A DNA stretch of 64,000 nt from the NCBI RefSeq assembly GCF_000621145.1, contig NZ_JHZB01000006.1, positions 62,001 through 126,000 on the forward strand, written 5' to 3'. Shown here piece after piece: positions 1-11,059 of this stretch. Origin of the DNA: Desulfobulbus elongatus DSM 2908 (GTDB lineage: Bacteria; Desulfobacterota; Desulfobulbia; Desulfobulbales; Desulfobulbaceae). Positions within the stretch are counted from its first letter, which is position 1. Each line of letters starts with the position of its first letter. The notes beneath the pieces are model-generated. The model had not been told where the DNA came from and searched no databases. It saw only the letters and a list, made by a program, of their open reading frames with translations. The translations under genes and the position numbers were made by a program.

Positions 1-1652
1 GAACCTTTGTCCACCGGATGGGAACGGTCGAGACCCTGACCGTTTTCCAGCACCTGCACCGGGTCGACTGGTCGTTCAACATCAACCAATCGCTGGACCG
101 CACCCTGCGGCCGCTGTACCGCATCGTGCAGTTCAGCAGCGTCGGCGCCCTGGCGGTGCTGGCGCTGATCTCCCTGGCGCTGACGGCCCTCGTCCACCGG
201 GTGGTCGTGGCCAGACTCCGGGCCATGCTGCGGGTCATCGGCCTTGTCGGCGCCGGCGACCTGAGCCAGCGCCTGCCCCCGCATCCGGACCCTCCGGATG
301 AGGTTACCGAGCTGACCGATTCGTTCAACGCCATGATCGGGCAGTTGGAGCGGACCCTGGCCGACCTCAAGGAGGAAATCCGGGTCCGCCGCGACACCGA
401 GACGGCGCTCGCCCACCATCAGGAGAATCTGGAGCACATCATCGAGCAACGGTCGGCGGAGCTGAAGAAGGAGGTGCTTGAGCGGCAGCGGGCTGAGGAA
501 CGGCTAATCCGGGCGGAAAAGCTGGAAATGATCGGCACCCTGGCCGGTGGCGTGGCCCACGATCTCAACAACATCCTCTCGGGCATCGTCAGTTACCCCG
601 ACCTGCTCCTGATGAAACTGCCCGAAAGCGACCCGATGTACAGGCCGCTGCAGACCATCAGGGATTCGGGACAAAAGGCCGCGGACATCGTGCAGGACCT
701 GCTCACCCTGGCGCGGCGCGGCGTGGCGGTCAAGGAGCCGATCAGGCTCGATGCCCTGGTCGACGTCTACCTCGCGAGTCCCGAATGCGGCCTGTTGCGG
801 CTCCGCCATCCCGGCGTCGAGATCGTGACCGAGTACGCGCCCGATCTCATGCCGCTGCTGGGCTCGCCGGTCCATCTCGTCAAGACGATCATGAATCTGG
901 TGACCAATGCGGCGGAATCGATGGAACGGGGCGGGACGATCCGTTTGCGCACGGAAAACCGGTATGTCGACAATTCGCTCCAGCTCGACGAGCGCATCGG
1001 CCAGGGCGAATACGTGGTGCTGGAGGTGTCGGACCAGGGCAGCGGGATTCGGGCCGAGGATATCGGCAAGATCTTCGAGCCGTTCTATTCCAGCAAGAAG
1101 ATGGGAAGAAGCGGCACCGGCCTGGGCATGGCCGTGGTCTGGGGCACGGTCAAGGATCACCAGGGCTTCATTCACTGTGAGAGCACCGTCGGCGTCGGCA
1201 CCACCTTCACCCTCTATTTCCCCGTGACCTCGGTGGCCGTGCAGCAGCATCTGCGAACGGTGCCCCCGGAGGAGTACCGGGGCAACGGCGAGCGCATTCT
1301 GGTGGTCGACGATGTCGAGGAGCAACGGATGATCGCCGCCGCCATCCTGGAGGAACTGGGCTATCGGGTCACCGTCGCGGCCAGCGGCGAGGAGGCCCTG
1401 CTGCTGGCTGCGAGGGAGCGTTTCGACCTCCTGCTGCTCGACATGATCCTCGGCGATGGCATGGACGGGCTCGCGACCTACCGCCGCTGGATCGGCATCG
1501 TGCCGGACCAGCGGGCGATCATCGCCAGCGGTTTTTCCGAGAACGAACGGGTGATCGAGGCCCAGCGGCTCGGGGTCGGACGTTATATCAAAAAGCCCTA
1601 CACCATCGCCAAGCTGGGTCAGGCCATCCGGGAGGCGTTGGCACGACCATGA
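1..1652 (+). CDS. Hybrid sensor histidine kinase with HAMP and C-terminal receiver (5' partial)
   Basis: A membrane-bound two-component sensor kinase whose reading frame is open to the left edge, so the N-terminal sensor part is missing. Counting from the first in-window Met (position 18), a hydrophobic segment lies at about residues 41-63, a HAMP linker at 63-115, and a coiled coil follows. The H-box GGVAHDLNNIL carries the phospho-acceptor His near residue 181. The N-box (NLVTNAAE), G1 box (DQGSGI) and G2 region (GTGLG) of an ATPase domain follow. The last 120 residues form a receiver domain with the acidic pair VVDD, phospho-Asp in LLLLDMILGDG (about 475) and the conserved Lys in KKPY. The input signal is unknown because the sensor is not in view. 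The exonuclease gene starts 19 bp downstream. Confidence 0.9.
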   Translation, partial: TFVHRMGTVETLTVFQHLHRVDWSFNINQSLDRTLRPLYRIVQFSSVGALAVLALISLALTALVHRVVVARLRAMLRVIGLVGAGDLSQRLPPHPDPPDEVTELTDSFNAMIGQLERTLADLKEEIRVRRDTETALAHHQENLEHIIEQRSAELKKEVLERQRAEERLIRAEKLEMIGTLAGGVAHDLNNILSGIVSYPDLLLMKLPESDPMYRPLQTIRDSGQKAADIVQDLLTLARRGVAVKEPIRLDALVDVYLASPECGLLRLRHPGVEIVTEYAPDLMPLLGSPVHLVKTIMNLVTNAAESMERGGTIRLRTENRYVDNSLQLDERIGQGEYVVLEVSDQGSGIRAEDIGKIFEPFYSSKKMGRSGTGLGMAVVWGTVKDHQGFIHCESTVGVGTTFTLYFPVTSVAVQQHLRTVPPEEYRGNGERILVVDDVEEQRMIAAAILEELGYRVTVAASGEEALLLAARERFDLLLLDMILGDGMDGLATYRRWIGIVPDQRAIIASGFSENERVIEAQRLGVGRYIKKPYTIAKLGQAIREALARP

Positions 1653-1671
1653 ACGGGGGAGGAACCGGGAC

Positions 1672-2274
1672 ATGAATGCAGCGGGGGAGATCCGGCTGAG
1701 CAAGGAGGCCATCAACGCCCTGCCCCTGGCGTGCTGGCAGGGGATGGTGTGCTGTGTCCGCACCGCGGCGGAAGCGGAAGCGGCGGCGATGCGCCTTGCG
1801 CGCGCCAACCTGCTCGGCTTCGATACCGAAACCCGGCCTGCCTTCCGCAAGGGGCAGAAATTTCAGCCCAGCCTTCTGCAACTGGCCGCCGAGGACGAGG
1901 TGGTGCTCGTGCAGTTGCGGCACACCGGTCTGTCGGCCCCGCTCCTGGCCCTGCTCGAGAATCCGGCCATCGTCAAGGCCGGGGTGGCGCCGGATTTCGA
2001 TCTGAAGAGCCTGCGGGAACTGCATCCCTTCCGGCCGGCCGGCTTCGTCGACCTGGCACGGCTGGCCCGGAGCCGGGGCCTGCGCCACCACGGCCTGCGC
2101 GGACTGGCCGCCGCGGTCTGCGGACTGCGCATCTCCAAGTCGGCGCGGACCACCAACTGGGCCAATCCCGAACTCACCGCGCAGCAGATCCGCTATGCCG
2201 CCACCGATGCCTGGATCGGCCGCGAGATCTACCATCGCCTGCTCGCCCTGCCGCCGGTGCCGGCCGGCGCCTGA
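1672..2274 (+). CDS. RNase D-like 3'-5' exonuclease (DEDDy family)
   Basis: A stand-alone 3'-5' exonuclease domain of 200 aa. Exo I is GFDTET (Asp51, Glu53), exo II lies in AGVAPDFDLKSL (about 103-114), and exo III is YAATDAWIGREIY, with Tyr175 four residues before Asp179, the DEDDy pattern. It lacks the HRDC domains of true RNase D, so the substrate (RNA or DNA) cannot be told from sequence. A GGAGG motif lies 10 nt before the chosen ATG. It sits 19 bp after the sensor kinase and may be co-transcribed with it. It converges on the YgjV-like gene with only 8 bp between stops. Confidence 0.85.
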   Translation: MNAAGEIRLSKEAINALPLACWQGMVCCVRTAAEAEAAAMRLARANLLGFDTETRPAFRKGQKFQPSLLQLAAEDEVVLVQLRHTGLSAPLLALLENPAIVKAGVAPDFDLKSLRELHPFRPAGFVDLARLARSRGLRHHGLRGLAAAVCGLRISKSARTTNWANPELTAQQIRYAATDAWIGREIYHRLLALPPVPAGA

Positions 2275-2282
2275 CAGGCCTG

Positions 2283-2822
2283 TCATTGCCGGCCCGGCCC
2301 GAGGGTCGGCGGCGGCATCCCGGTTTTCCCCGTCCCCCGCACATAGTAGCGGTAATAGCCCACGAAATTGCTGCCGAGAAACAGGGCCTCCATGAGCACG
2401 GCGGTGGGGGTGCCGGCCAGGATGTTGTGGAGCAGCCAGAGGCTGGTGCCCACCATGAGTATCTGCCGCAGCCGTTTGTCGTCCGCGCTGAACGAGCCGA
2501 CGGTACCGAAGATCGAGCCCAGGCAGCTGAGCACGCTGAGGATGCCGTGGAAGGTCGCGGCGGCGATGACCAACGAGGCGGCGATGAAGATCGCCATCAC
2601 CCGCTTCGAGGTGGTGCGGTAGCTGACGACGAGACGCAGGCCGGCGAGCCCTGCCAGCCCGGTGGCGGTCCAGTGCCCCAGCAGCGCGAAATGGACGGCG
2701 ATCAGCAGGCAGGAGATGGCCATGCAGGCGATGATCCGCCGCCGTTCCTTGAACTGGAAGGAGAGCAGATCAAAGCCGATGGCGACGACGACCAGGATCT
2801 GGGAAACCGCGAACAGGGACAT
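2283..2822 (-). CDS. YgjV-family inner membrane protein
   Basis: A 179-aa integral membrane protein with five or six hydrophobic helices. Its pattern (an ERR motif after helix 1, a VMAIFI segment in the middle, a late LLHN..AG motif and a C-terminal N-containing helix) resembles the E. coli YgjV family (Imp-YgjV). The function of that family is not established. The frame stays open upstream through codon-bias shadow. The start was placed at the ATG followed by SLFAVSQ, where the hydrophobic protein begins. It lies 41 bp downstream of glk on the same strand and may belong to that transcript. Confidence 0.75.
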   Translation of the reverse strand: MSLFAVSQILVVVAIGFDLLSFQFKERRRIIACMAISCLLIAVHFALLGHWTATGLAGLAGLRLVVSYRTTSKRVMAIFIAASLVIAAATFHGILSVLSCLGSIFGTVGSFSADDKRLRQILMVGTSLWLLHNILAGTPTAVLMEALFLGSNFVGYYRYYVRGTGKTGMPPPTLGPGRQ

Positions 2823-2863
2823 GGGGCAGCCTGGGAACGCGCCTGAGGGTGCGGCAGCGACGA

Positions 2864-3895
2864 TCAGGCGGAAGCGGCGGTCGCCGGGTCGCGGCGCAGG
2901 GCTGCCATGCCCGTGGCCGCGGCGCCGAGCAGGGCGGTCTGCGGGTTGACGATCACGTGGATCGGGACGCGGGCGAGCATCTCCCGGTAGATGCCCCGGG
3001 CAAAGACGGTCATGAACCGCGGCGCCTCGATCAGCGGCAGGAGCCGGGCCGCCAGGCCGCCGCCGATGAAAACCCCGCCCAGGGCCAGGGTCTTGAGGGC
3101 GAGGTTGGCGGCCTCGTCGGCCAGGATGTCGAGGAAGAGGCGCAGGGTATGCACCGCCGGCTCGCAGGGCCGGCCCCCGCACGCGGCGTCGACGGCGGCC
3201 CGGACGATCACCGGCGTCTGGTCGGCGGACTGCGTCAATTCGGTCGCCAGCCAGTCCGGCACCGGCCGGCCGGCGGCGGCAAAGGCGAACAGTTCGGGCA
3301 TGGCCAGGCCGGAGCAGACCCGTTCCACCGAGACGTGATCGCAACGTGCGGCCATGAAGGTCAGCAGCTCGATCTGCTCGGCGGTCCGGGGGGCGAAGCT
3401 GGCATGGCCGCCTTCCGAGGGGCAGGGGAGAAAGGTGCCGCCGTGGGGCACGAGAAAGGCCTCGCCCAGGCCGCTGCCCGGCGCCAGCACCGCCATGACC
3501 GCGCCTGCGGCCGCGTGGCCGGCCGGGTTGAGCGGGTGCAGGTCCTGCGGCGCGAGCCAGGGAATGCCGGCGGCGGTGGCCACCAGGTCGTTGATCAGCA
3601 GGGCCCGGGTAAAACCGAAACGGGCCTGCAGGGCCGCGGCCTCGATCGACCAGGCGAGGTTGGTCATGCGGGCCGCGTTGTCGATGATCGGCCCGGCCAC
3701 GCCCAGGCAGAGGGCCGCCGGCCGATCGTCACCCAGAAAGGCGGTGAGCAGGTTGTCGAATGCGGCGAAGTCCCTGTTGCGGAAGGTCTGCTGCCGCAGC
3801 GGCGGTCCGGGCCAGGCATCGGCCCGGTGCAGCGCCAGGCTGGTCTTGGTGGCGCCGAGATCGCCGGCAAGGAGCAGGCCGCGCGCAGTTGTCAT
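2864..3895 (-). CDS. glk: Glucokinase (Glk family)
   Basis: Probably phosphorylates glucose to glucose 6-phosphate with ATP in the cytoplasm. The N-terminal phosphate-binding motif AGDLGATKTSLALH, the motif CLGVAGPI, and the EGGHASFAP...VERVCSGLAM region are those of the E. coli-type Glk family rather than ROK repressors. Length is 343 aa, slightly longer than the usual 320. Two starts are possible. A GTG at 3904 overlaps the upstream stop as GTGA but leaves only about 1 nt after the AGGAGG ribosome site. The ATG at 3895 has about 10 nt spacing and is preferred. Either way it is translationally close-coupled to the NYN/cold-shock gene upstream. Confidence 0.85.
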   Translation of the reverse strand: MTTARGLLLAGDLGATKTSLALHRADAWPGPPLRQQTFRNRDFAAFDNLLTAFLGDDRPAALCLGVAGPIIDNAARMTNLAWSIEAAALQARFGFTRALLINDLVATAAGIPWLAPQDLHPLNPAGHAAAGAVMAVLAPGSGLGEAFLVPHGGTFLPCPSEGGHASFAPRTAEQIELLTFMAARCDHVSVERVCSGLAMPELFAFAAAGRPVPDWLATELTQSADQTPVIVRAAVDAACGGRPCEPAVHTLRLFLDILADEAANLALKTLALGGVFIGGGLAARLLPLIEAPRFMTVFARGIYREMLARVPIHVIVNPQTALLGAAATGMAALRRDPATAASA

Positions 3896-3900
3896 CGTCC

Positions 3901-4677
3901 TCACCCCTCCTTGAGCAGCCGGATGTCCCAGGCTTCGGGCCGGTTGCTGTTGGCCGGATTGTCCACGATCCTGAATTCGAAGATCCGGTGCGGTTCCAGG
4001 AAGAAATGGTCCGAAGGGAGGGTCGATTTCGACAGATGGAAGAAGACCGTTTCCGACTGGAGCACCCCCTCCTGCAGCCGGTAGTAGCGGAAGAAGCCGA
4101 AGCCCCGGTCCTGGTTGAAATTGGCCACCGTGCCCCGCTGCCAGCGCTCGCCGTTGTCGCCGTGGCCGCCGGCGATCGGCAGCAGGCCCGGCACCAGGAA
4201 GCCGGAGATGTAGGAATCGGCCACTTCGCGCAGCTCCTTGCTGACATTGTGGAACCCGATCACCTCCACCCGGCAGCCCGTGTTCTGCAGGGCGATGATC
4301 AGGCGGAGGAAGTCGCCGTCGCCGGTGAGCAGGATGATGCGGTCGAGGTTGCGGGCCTGGAGCAGCGCGTCGATGGCCAGGTCCATGTCGGCGTTGGCCT
4401 TGGTGGTGATGTTGCCGTCTTCGTCCTTGAAGCGGCGGACATACTTCTTGATGATCTTGAAGCCGCAGTTGCGCAGGATGTTGTGGTAGGCGTAGACCTT
4501 CTGGCGGTACTCCGGGTCGCGCTGGGTGCGCTCGTGATCCTCGGCCAGGTAGCAGTTGGCCCGCAGCATCACCGAGTTGGGGCTGTTGGCCAGGCCGACG
4601 AGCACGTCGTAGCGCATGCCGTAGCCGCCGCTCATCTTGATGTTTTCGGCATCAACGTAAATCGCTGTCTTGAGCAT
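3901..4677 (-). CDS. NYN/LabA-like PIN nuclease domain fused to a C-terminal cold-shock domain
   Basis: A 258-aa two-domain protein. The N-terminal 160 residues are a NYN (LabA/PIN-like) domain with acidic residues in YVDAENI, NADMDLAIDAL and LLTGDGDF, the positions that bind metal in PIN-type ribonucleases. The C-terminal 80 residues hold a divergent cold-shock fold (GTVANFNQDRGFGFF, then VFFHLSKS), an RNA-binding module. A function in RNA cleavage or turnover is inferred. The annotated start is the ATG before LKTAIYVDAENI. A longer frame reaches 4707 but adds no conserved sequence. The stop overlaps the glk start region, so the two genes are likely co-transcribed despite unrelated roles. 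Confidence 0.8.
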   Translation of the reverse strand: MLKTAIYVDAENIKMSGGYGMRYDVLVGLANSPNSVMLRANCYLAEDHERTQRDPEYRQKVYAYHNILRNCGFKIIKKYVRRFKDEDGNITTKANADMDLAIDALLQARNLDRIILLTGDGDFLRLIIALQNTGCRVEVIGFHNVSKELREVADSYISGFLVPGLLPIAGGHGDNGERWQRGTVANFNQDRGFGFFRYYRLQEGVLQSETVFFHLSKSTLPSDHFFLEPHRIFEFRIVDNPANSNRPEAWDIRLLKEG

Positions 4678-4760
4678 GGAACAATGGGGGCGCTGAAGTG
4701 ATTCCAAGGGGTGAACGTTCCGGGGTTACTCATTCGGTAGTCAATAGTACATTTTTTTTT

Positions 4761-4828
4761 ATATGGTTTCTTGAAGATTCGATGCAATAATCCCGCAAGC
4801 ATTGCATCGAATCTTCAAGAAACCATAT
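4761..4828. repeat. Perfect 28-bp inverted repeat (68-bp palindromic element)
   Basis: Arms at 4761-4788 and 4801-4828 are exact reverse complements (atatggtttcttgaag... / ...cttcaagaaaccatat) around a 12-nt loop. It lies 8 bp beyond the stop of the TOPRIM-like gene. A run of nine or more T precedes it on the + strand, which becomes an A-run after the hairpin in the direction of the operon. It therefore does not fit a standard Rho-independent terminator. It marks the edge of the accessory insert and could be a MITE-like remnant, a processing or stability hairpin, or a recombination site. No second copy was noticed in the window. Confidence 0.95.
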
Positions 4829-4836
4829 GTCTATTA

Positions 4837-5436
4837 TCACCGGGCCTGAGCAGGTTGCCATGCCTGAAATATCCTACGTAGCTCTTCGATCAATTTCCTC
4901 AACGACCCATCAGCCGCTGCGGCACGATCAAGATCCATCGCCATGACGATATCCTCAGAGAATTCGATGCCGCCTAGGCTGGGCGCCACACCGGACGCTC
5001 TTATGGCTTCGATCAGTATTTTTTTGTAGCGCGCCCTTTCGCATTTCTGGTCAGGCGCGTTGCATCCCCGTCCGAAGACTGATTTGAACGCAGCGGAGTC
5101 CACCAGCAGCCAGCGCTCTATATGGGGTTCGGGGACGGCGCAGACTGTGGGCAAGTTGATCTTGCTCGTGATCTCACTGAGTTGCCTCAGGCGTTCTGAC
5201 AGTCCCTTGCAGTTGGCATCGGTGGCCACGACGACGAGATCCGGCAGCGCATCCCACCCTCGTTGCAGATCACGAAGAAATTGCTTGAGTTCATTGACGA
5301 CCATACCGTGGCCGCGACGGGCATTCCGCCAGTGCAATTGGATATCAACGCCATATTCTGCCGCGAGGCGCTGCAGTAACGCCGCGAGGAACTCTTTGTG
5401 AGCAAAGTCCTCTACGAAGAGAGCTATCTCACGCAT
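4837..5436 (-). CDS. TOPRIM-like protein (DUF4276/RloB/AriB-type), partner of the adjacent ATPase
   Basis: A 199-aa protein with features of the small TOPRIM-like families paired with ABC-type ATPases. It has an early acidic motif ALFVEDFAHKEFL, then a hydrophobic strand ending LVVVATDAN, and then VPEPHIERWLL, which resembles the E.HELEAWLL motif of DUF4276 proteins. Such proteins are candidate nucleases, but the family call is by motif eye only. The start is the ATG at 5436 with GAGG 8 nt upstream. A GTG at 5445 is also possible. It overlaps the end of the ATPase gene by 8 bp, so the two are translationally coupled. A small defence module in the style of PARIS or OLD-type pairs is inferred. 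Confidence 0.65.
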   Translation of the reverse strand: MREIALFVEDFAHKEFLAALLQRLAAEYGVDIQLHWRNARRGHGMVVNELKQFLRDLQRGWDALPDLVVVATDANCKGLSERLRQLSEITSKINLPTVCAVPEPHIERWLLVDSAAFKSVFGRGCNAPDQKCERARYKKILIEAIRASGVAPSLGGIEFSEDIVMAMDLDRAAAADGSLRKLIEELRRIFQAWQPAQAR

Positions 5437-6739
5437 CGAAATCACCTCGCTGCATCCGCTCTGAGACGGTGAGGTCCTCCGCTTCCATTAGCGCTTGATC
5501 CACTTCGCCCTTTTTCCATAGCGGCCCCCATTCCTTGAACGGCTCGATGCTCGTCTCATTGTCGACCCGCTTGCAAACGAACAATGAGTCTTCCGATACC
5601 AGATCGGGTAGGATCGGTGAATGGGTGGTCACGATATATTGGGTTTCACCCGAGGAGGCGCGCGTTTTCAGAAGTTCGGCGACGAGCTGGATGCGGCGGG
5701 GATGAATACCGTTCTCTGGCTCCTCAAAACCGATCAACGAAGGTTGCTCCTTAGCCCCAGCCAGGGACAGCAGCCCTAGGATGCGCAGGGTACCTTCCGA
5801 GAGGATGCGGGCTGGTACCGGGATACCGCTCTCTTGGAGAGTGAGTTCAACTTCACCGAGATTGCTAACTTCCACCCCAATGCCGTGCACATTAGGCATG
5901 ATCAGGCGCAATGCTTTTTCGACCGCATTGAATTGCTTAGGGTCAAGGGCTTTTAACGTGTTGAGGAATGAGGCCAGTTCCTCACCCATAAGCCCGATAT
6001 GTCGCACTTCCTTGACAGGGTTGGCCGTGCGCATCCGCTCACGTGGCTCGAAATAGTAGAACAGCCAGTTCTCCAGCTCTTTCCGCATAGCCACCAGATG
6101 CGGATAATGCGGTGGATAGTGCGGCAGTGAAAGAATGCTGTGGTCGAGGTAGCATTCGTAGTAACTAGGATGCGCCTGACCTTCCAAGCGCAGGTGCAGG
6201 CGGTTGCCCTCACGGGAGAGAAATGGCTTGCGCTTTCCTGTTGGTTGGCCTTTTTCGTTGAGCGCCGCGAGATATTCGTCCGCCACTCGAAGAATACCGG
6301 ACTTGGGCAGCATCTCTACCTTGATGCGGTAGCGCAGATTCCTCTCGCGCACGGCATTGCCGGGTTTCATTTCCCTACCTGCCCCACTTTCCTGACTGCC
6401 TGAGCGGCGCATCTCATTAACTTGTCGATTGACCGCATTAGCTATCGCATCGGAGATCCGTACGTCGACTTCGATGGAAAAGGAAAGTCGCTCCTTTGCT
6501 AGCGAACCCTTGATTCCCCGCTCGCCAAAAGTAAAGGATTCAAGAGGCTTACCCCGGTAAGGCGGCTCAAACGCCTCTTTGATCGTCCGAGAGGTAGCAA
6601 GCTTGGAGAGCAGTTGCAGACAGTCGAGAAAGTTGCTCTTTCCCGCCGCATTCGGTCCGAACAACACTGACAGATCAGACAAATGAACTTCGACTTTTTT
6701 GAGAGATTTATAGCCTTGAATATGGATGCGGGTCAGCAT
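5429..6739 (-). CDS. AAA ATPase of the OLD/AAA_21 type
   Basis: A 436-aa ABC-like ATPase. The Walker A motif FGPNAAGKSNF is at residues 27-37. The signature-like LSEGTLRILGLLSLAG comes late, followed by Walker B GFEEPENGIHP and the switch His in VTTHSPILPDL. An insert of about 200 residues separates the halves, as in OLD-family and AriA-like proteins. The ribosome site GGAGAAGAG precedes the ATG. It is the first full gene of a two-gene minus-strand operon with the TOPRIM-like protein, inserted between guaA and the NYN gene, and its base composition is visibly less GC-rich than its flanks. A role in anti-phage defence is inferred from architecture only. Confidence 0.8.
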   Translation of the reverse strand: MLTRIHIQGYKSLKKVEVHLSDLSVLFGPNAAGKSNFLDCLQLLSKLATSRTIKEAFEPPYRGKPLESFTFGERGIKGSLAKERLSFSIEVDVRISDAIANAVNRQVNEMRRSGSQESGAGREMKPGNAVRERNLRYRIKVEMLPKSGILRVADEYLAALNEKGQPTGKRKPFLSREGNRLHLRLEGQAHPSYYECYLDHSILSLPHYPPHYPHLVAMRKELENWLFYYFEPRERMRTANPVKEVRHIGLMGEELASFLNTLKALDPKQFNAVEKALRLIMPNVHGIGVEVSNLGEVELTLQESGIPVPARILSEGTLRILGLLSLAGAKEQPSLIGFEEPENGIHPRRIQLVAELLKTRASSGETQYIVTTHSPILPDLVSEDSLFVCKRVDNETSIEPFKEWGPLWKKGEVDQALMEAEDLTVSERMQRGDFDA

Positions 6740-6837
6740 GTTGGCTCTTCTCCTTTCCCAGATCGATAGAGAACCTGCTCTTCACGCAGTTCAACGGGAT
6801 GTTTGACGGAATCGGCCTTCAGCCGGTAATGCTCCAC
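6733..6837 (-). CDS. Possible small leader ORF (34 aa) upstream of the ATPase
   Basis: A GTG-initiated frame that reads VEHYRLKADSVKHPVELR and ends LYRSGKGEEPTC. Its TGA stop overlaps the start codon region of the ATPase gene by 7 nt. It begins just 12 bp after the guaA stop and lies in the same frame as guaA. It may be a translated leader, the remnant C-terminus of a lost gene of the insert, or chance. No family was recognised. Confidence 0.25.
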   Translation of the reverse strand: MEHYRLKADSVKHPVELREEQVLYRSGKGEEPTC

Positions 6838-6849
6838 CTTGACGATCGT

Positions 6850-8400
<1,551 letters not shown>

Positions 8401-8444
8401 AGGCTGCCTTTCTCGGGTTGGGAAACGGGTGACGGCCGGGGCGA

Positions 8445-9908
<1,464 letters not shown>

Positions 9909-10352
9909 AGGGTCTCCTTGTTGACTGGAGTGAAAACGGGCGGCCTGGTGTCCCCGGCCGTGCCGTTGCGGTTCGTGCGTGCTGTCGTGCGGTTCGGAGC
10001 AGGGATGGGCGGGCTTGCGCGGCCCGCGGTCATCGGCGCTGCTCCTGGTGATTTTCGCGGAATTGTATGTGGTTGCCGTACTCCATCCACAGCCGGCATA
10101 AGGTAGCATGTTCTTGCCAAAAAGAAAACAGGCGACCCGACGGGATGGCGACGCAGCCCCGGCCGGCAAGCTTGGGAGCACGCCGCCGGCCTGCGCCTTC
10201 CTCCGGGAAGAGGACCCGGAGAAATTGCTGGATTTTTCCCGGTGTTCCTGCTTAACTGATACGTTTTTCCCGGCGGCGTCGTGCCGGGTCGGTCCGCGCC
10301 GCGCAGCAACCGGCGCACTCCTGTGCCCCGTCCTTCAACGGCTTGTTTCCGT
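9909..10352. other. Divergent intergenic region between guaB and the Sua5-type gene
   Basis: 444 bp with no convincing gene. It must contain promoters for both directions. It holds short GC-rich hairpins, for example ggccggc...gccggcc around 10159-10191 and cccggc...gccggg around 10270-10290. The stretch gacgcagccccgg at about 10150 recalls part of a GEMM riboswitch, but the rest of that motif is absent. Confidence 0.5.
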
Positions 10353-10970
10353 ATGGCGAAAATCGTTGCGATCAATCCTGCCAATCCGCAGGCCCGGCTG
10401 ATCGGGCAGGCCGTGGAAGTGCTCCTGCACGGCGGCGTCATCTGTTATCCCACCGACACCATGTACGGCATCGGCTGCGATATCTTCAATCAAAAGGCGG
10501 TCAAGCGGGTCTACCAGATCAAGAGGCGGCCCAAGGACAAGCCCTTCAGCTTCATGTGCGCCTCCCTGACCAACATCAGCCAGTACGGCCATGTCGGCAA
10601 TACCGCTTACCGGCTGATGCGGAAGAACCTTCCCGGTCCCTACACCTTTGTCCTCTCCGGGACCAAGCTGGTCCCCAGAATCATGCTGACCAAGCAGAAA
10701 ACCGTGGGCATCCGGGTGCCGGCCCATCCGATCTGCCTGGCCCTGCTCGAAGCCTTGGCCAATCCCCTGCTCAACACCTCGGCCTCCCTGGAGGAGGACG
10801 AGGAACCCGTTTGCACCTGCCACGACGTCGATCGGCTGTTCGGCAGGCAGGTGGATCTGATCATCGACGGCGGCGAGATCGTGCCGGCGCCATCCACGGT
10901 CATTTCGCTGTTGACCGAACCACCGGAAGTCCTCCGCGTCGGCAAGGGGGACATCGGCCCGTTCGTTTAG
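10353..10970 (+). CDS. Sua5/YciO/YrdC family protein (threonylcarbamoyl-AMP synthase-like)
   Basis: A 205-aa single-domain protein of the family that makes L-threonylcarbamoyladenylate for the t6A modification of ANN-decoding tRNAs. The motifs ICYPTDTMYGIGCD, KRRPKDKPFSF, LPGPYTFVL, VGIRVPAHP and APSTVISL are all present. The KRR..KPF motif and length fit the YciO-like branch as well as TsaC, so the exact role is left open. No C-terminal Sua5 domain is present. The start is the ATG before AKIVAINP. A longer frame exists upstream but shows no conserved sequence, and no strong ribosome site is visible. Confidence 0.85.
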   Translation: MAKIVAINPANPQARLIGQAVEVLLHGGVICYPTDTMYGIGCDIFNQKAVKRVYQIKRRPKDKPFSFMCASLTNISQYGHVGNTAYRLMRKNLPGPYTFVLSGTKLVPRIMLTKQKTVGIRVPAHPICLALLEALANPLLNTSASLEEDEEPVCTCHDVDRLFGRQVDLIIDGGEIVPAPSTVISLLTEPPEVLRVGKGDIGPFV

Positions 10971-11001
10971 CCGCGCGGCCCGCCACGCGACACACGGGAA
11001 T

Positions 11002-11037
11002 AAAAAAAGACCGAACCCCGTAACGCGGTCCGGTCTT
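11002..11037 (-). terminator. Rho-independent terminator of the ihfB-like gene
   Basis: On the minus strand an 11-bp stem (AAGACCGGACC / GGTTCGGTCTT, one wobble pair) at 11007-11037 is followed directly by a run of seven T. It lies 22 bp past the stop of the ihfB-like gene. Confidence 0.9.
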
Positions 11038-11059
11038 GTCCCTGTGGGCGGAACGGTGG

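Noticed and set aside
504-1850. Long antisense frames across the kinase, S1, carboxylase and efflux genes
   Set aside because: They are codon-bias shadows of GC-rich genes, with low-complexity His, Asp and Gly-rich translations and no family motifs.
10130-10200. Possible GEMM (c-di-GMP) riboswitch upstream of the Sua5-type gene
   Set aside because: The short gacgca block and surrounding GC stems recall the motif, but the conserved caaacc-type receptor, the GAAA-capped hairpin and the 3' half (agccgggctgcc-like) are missing.
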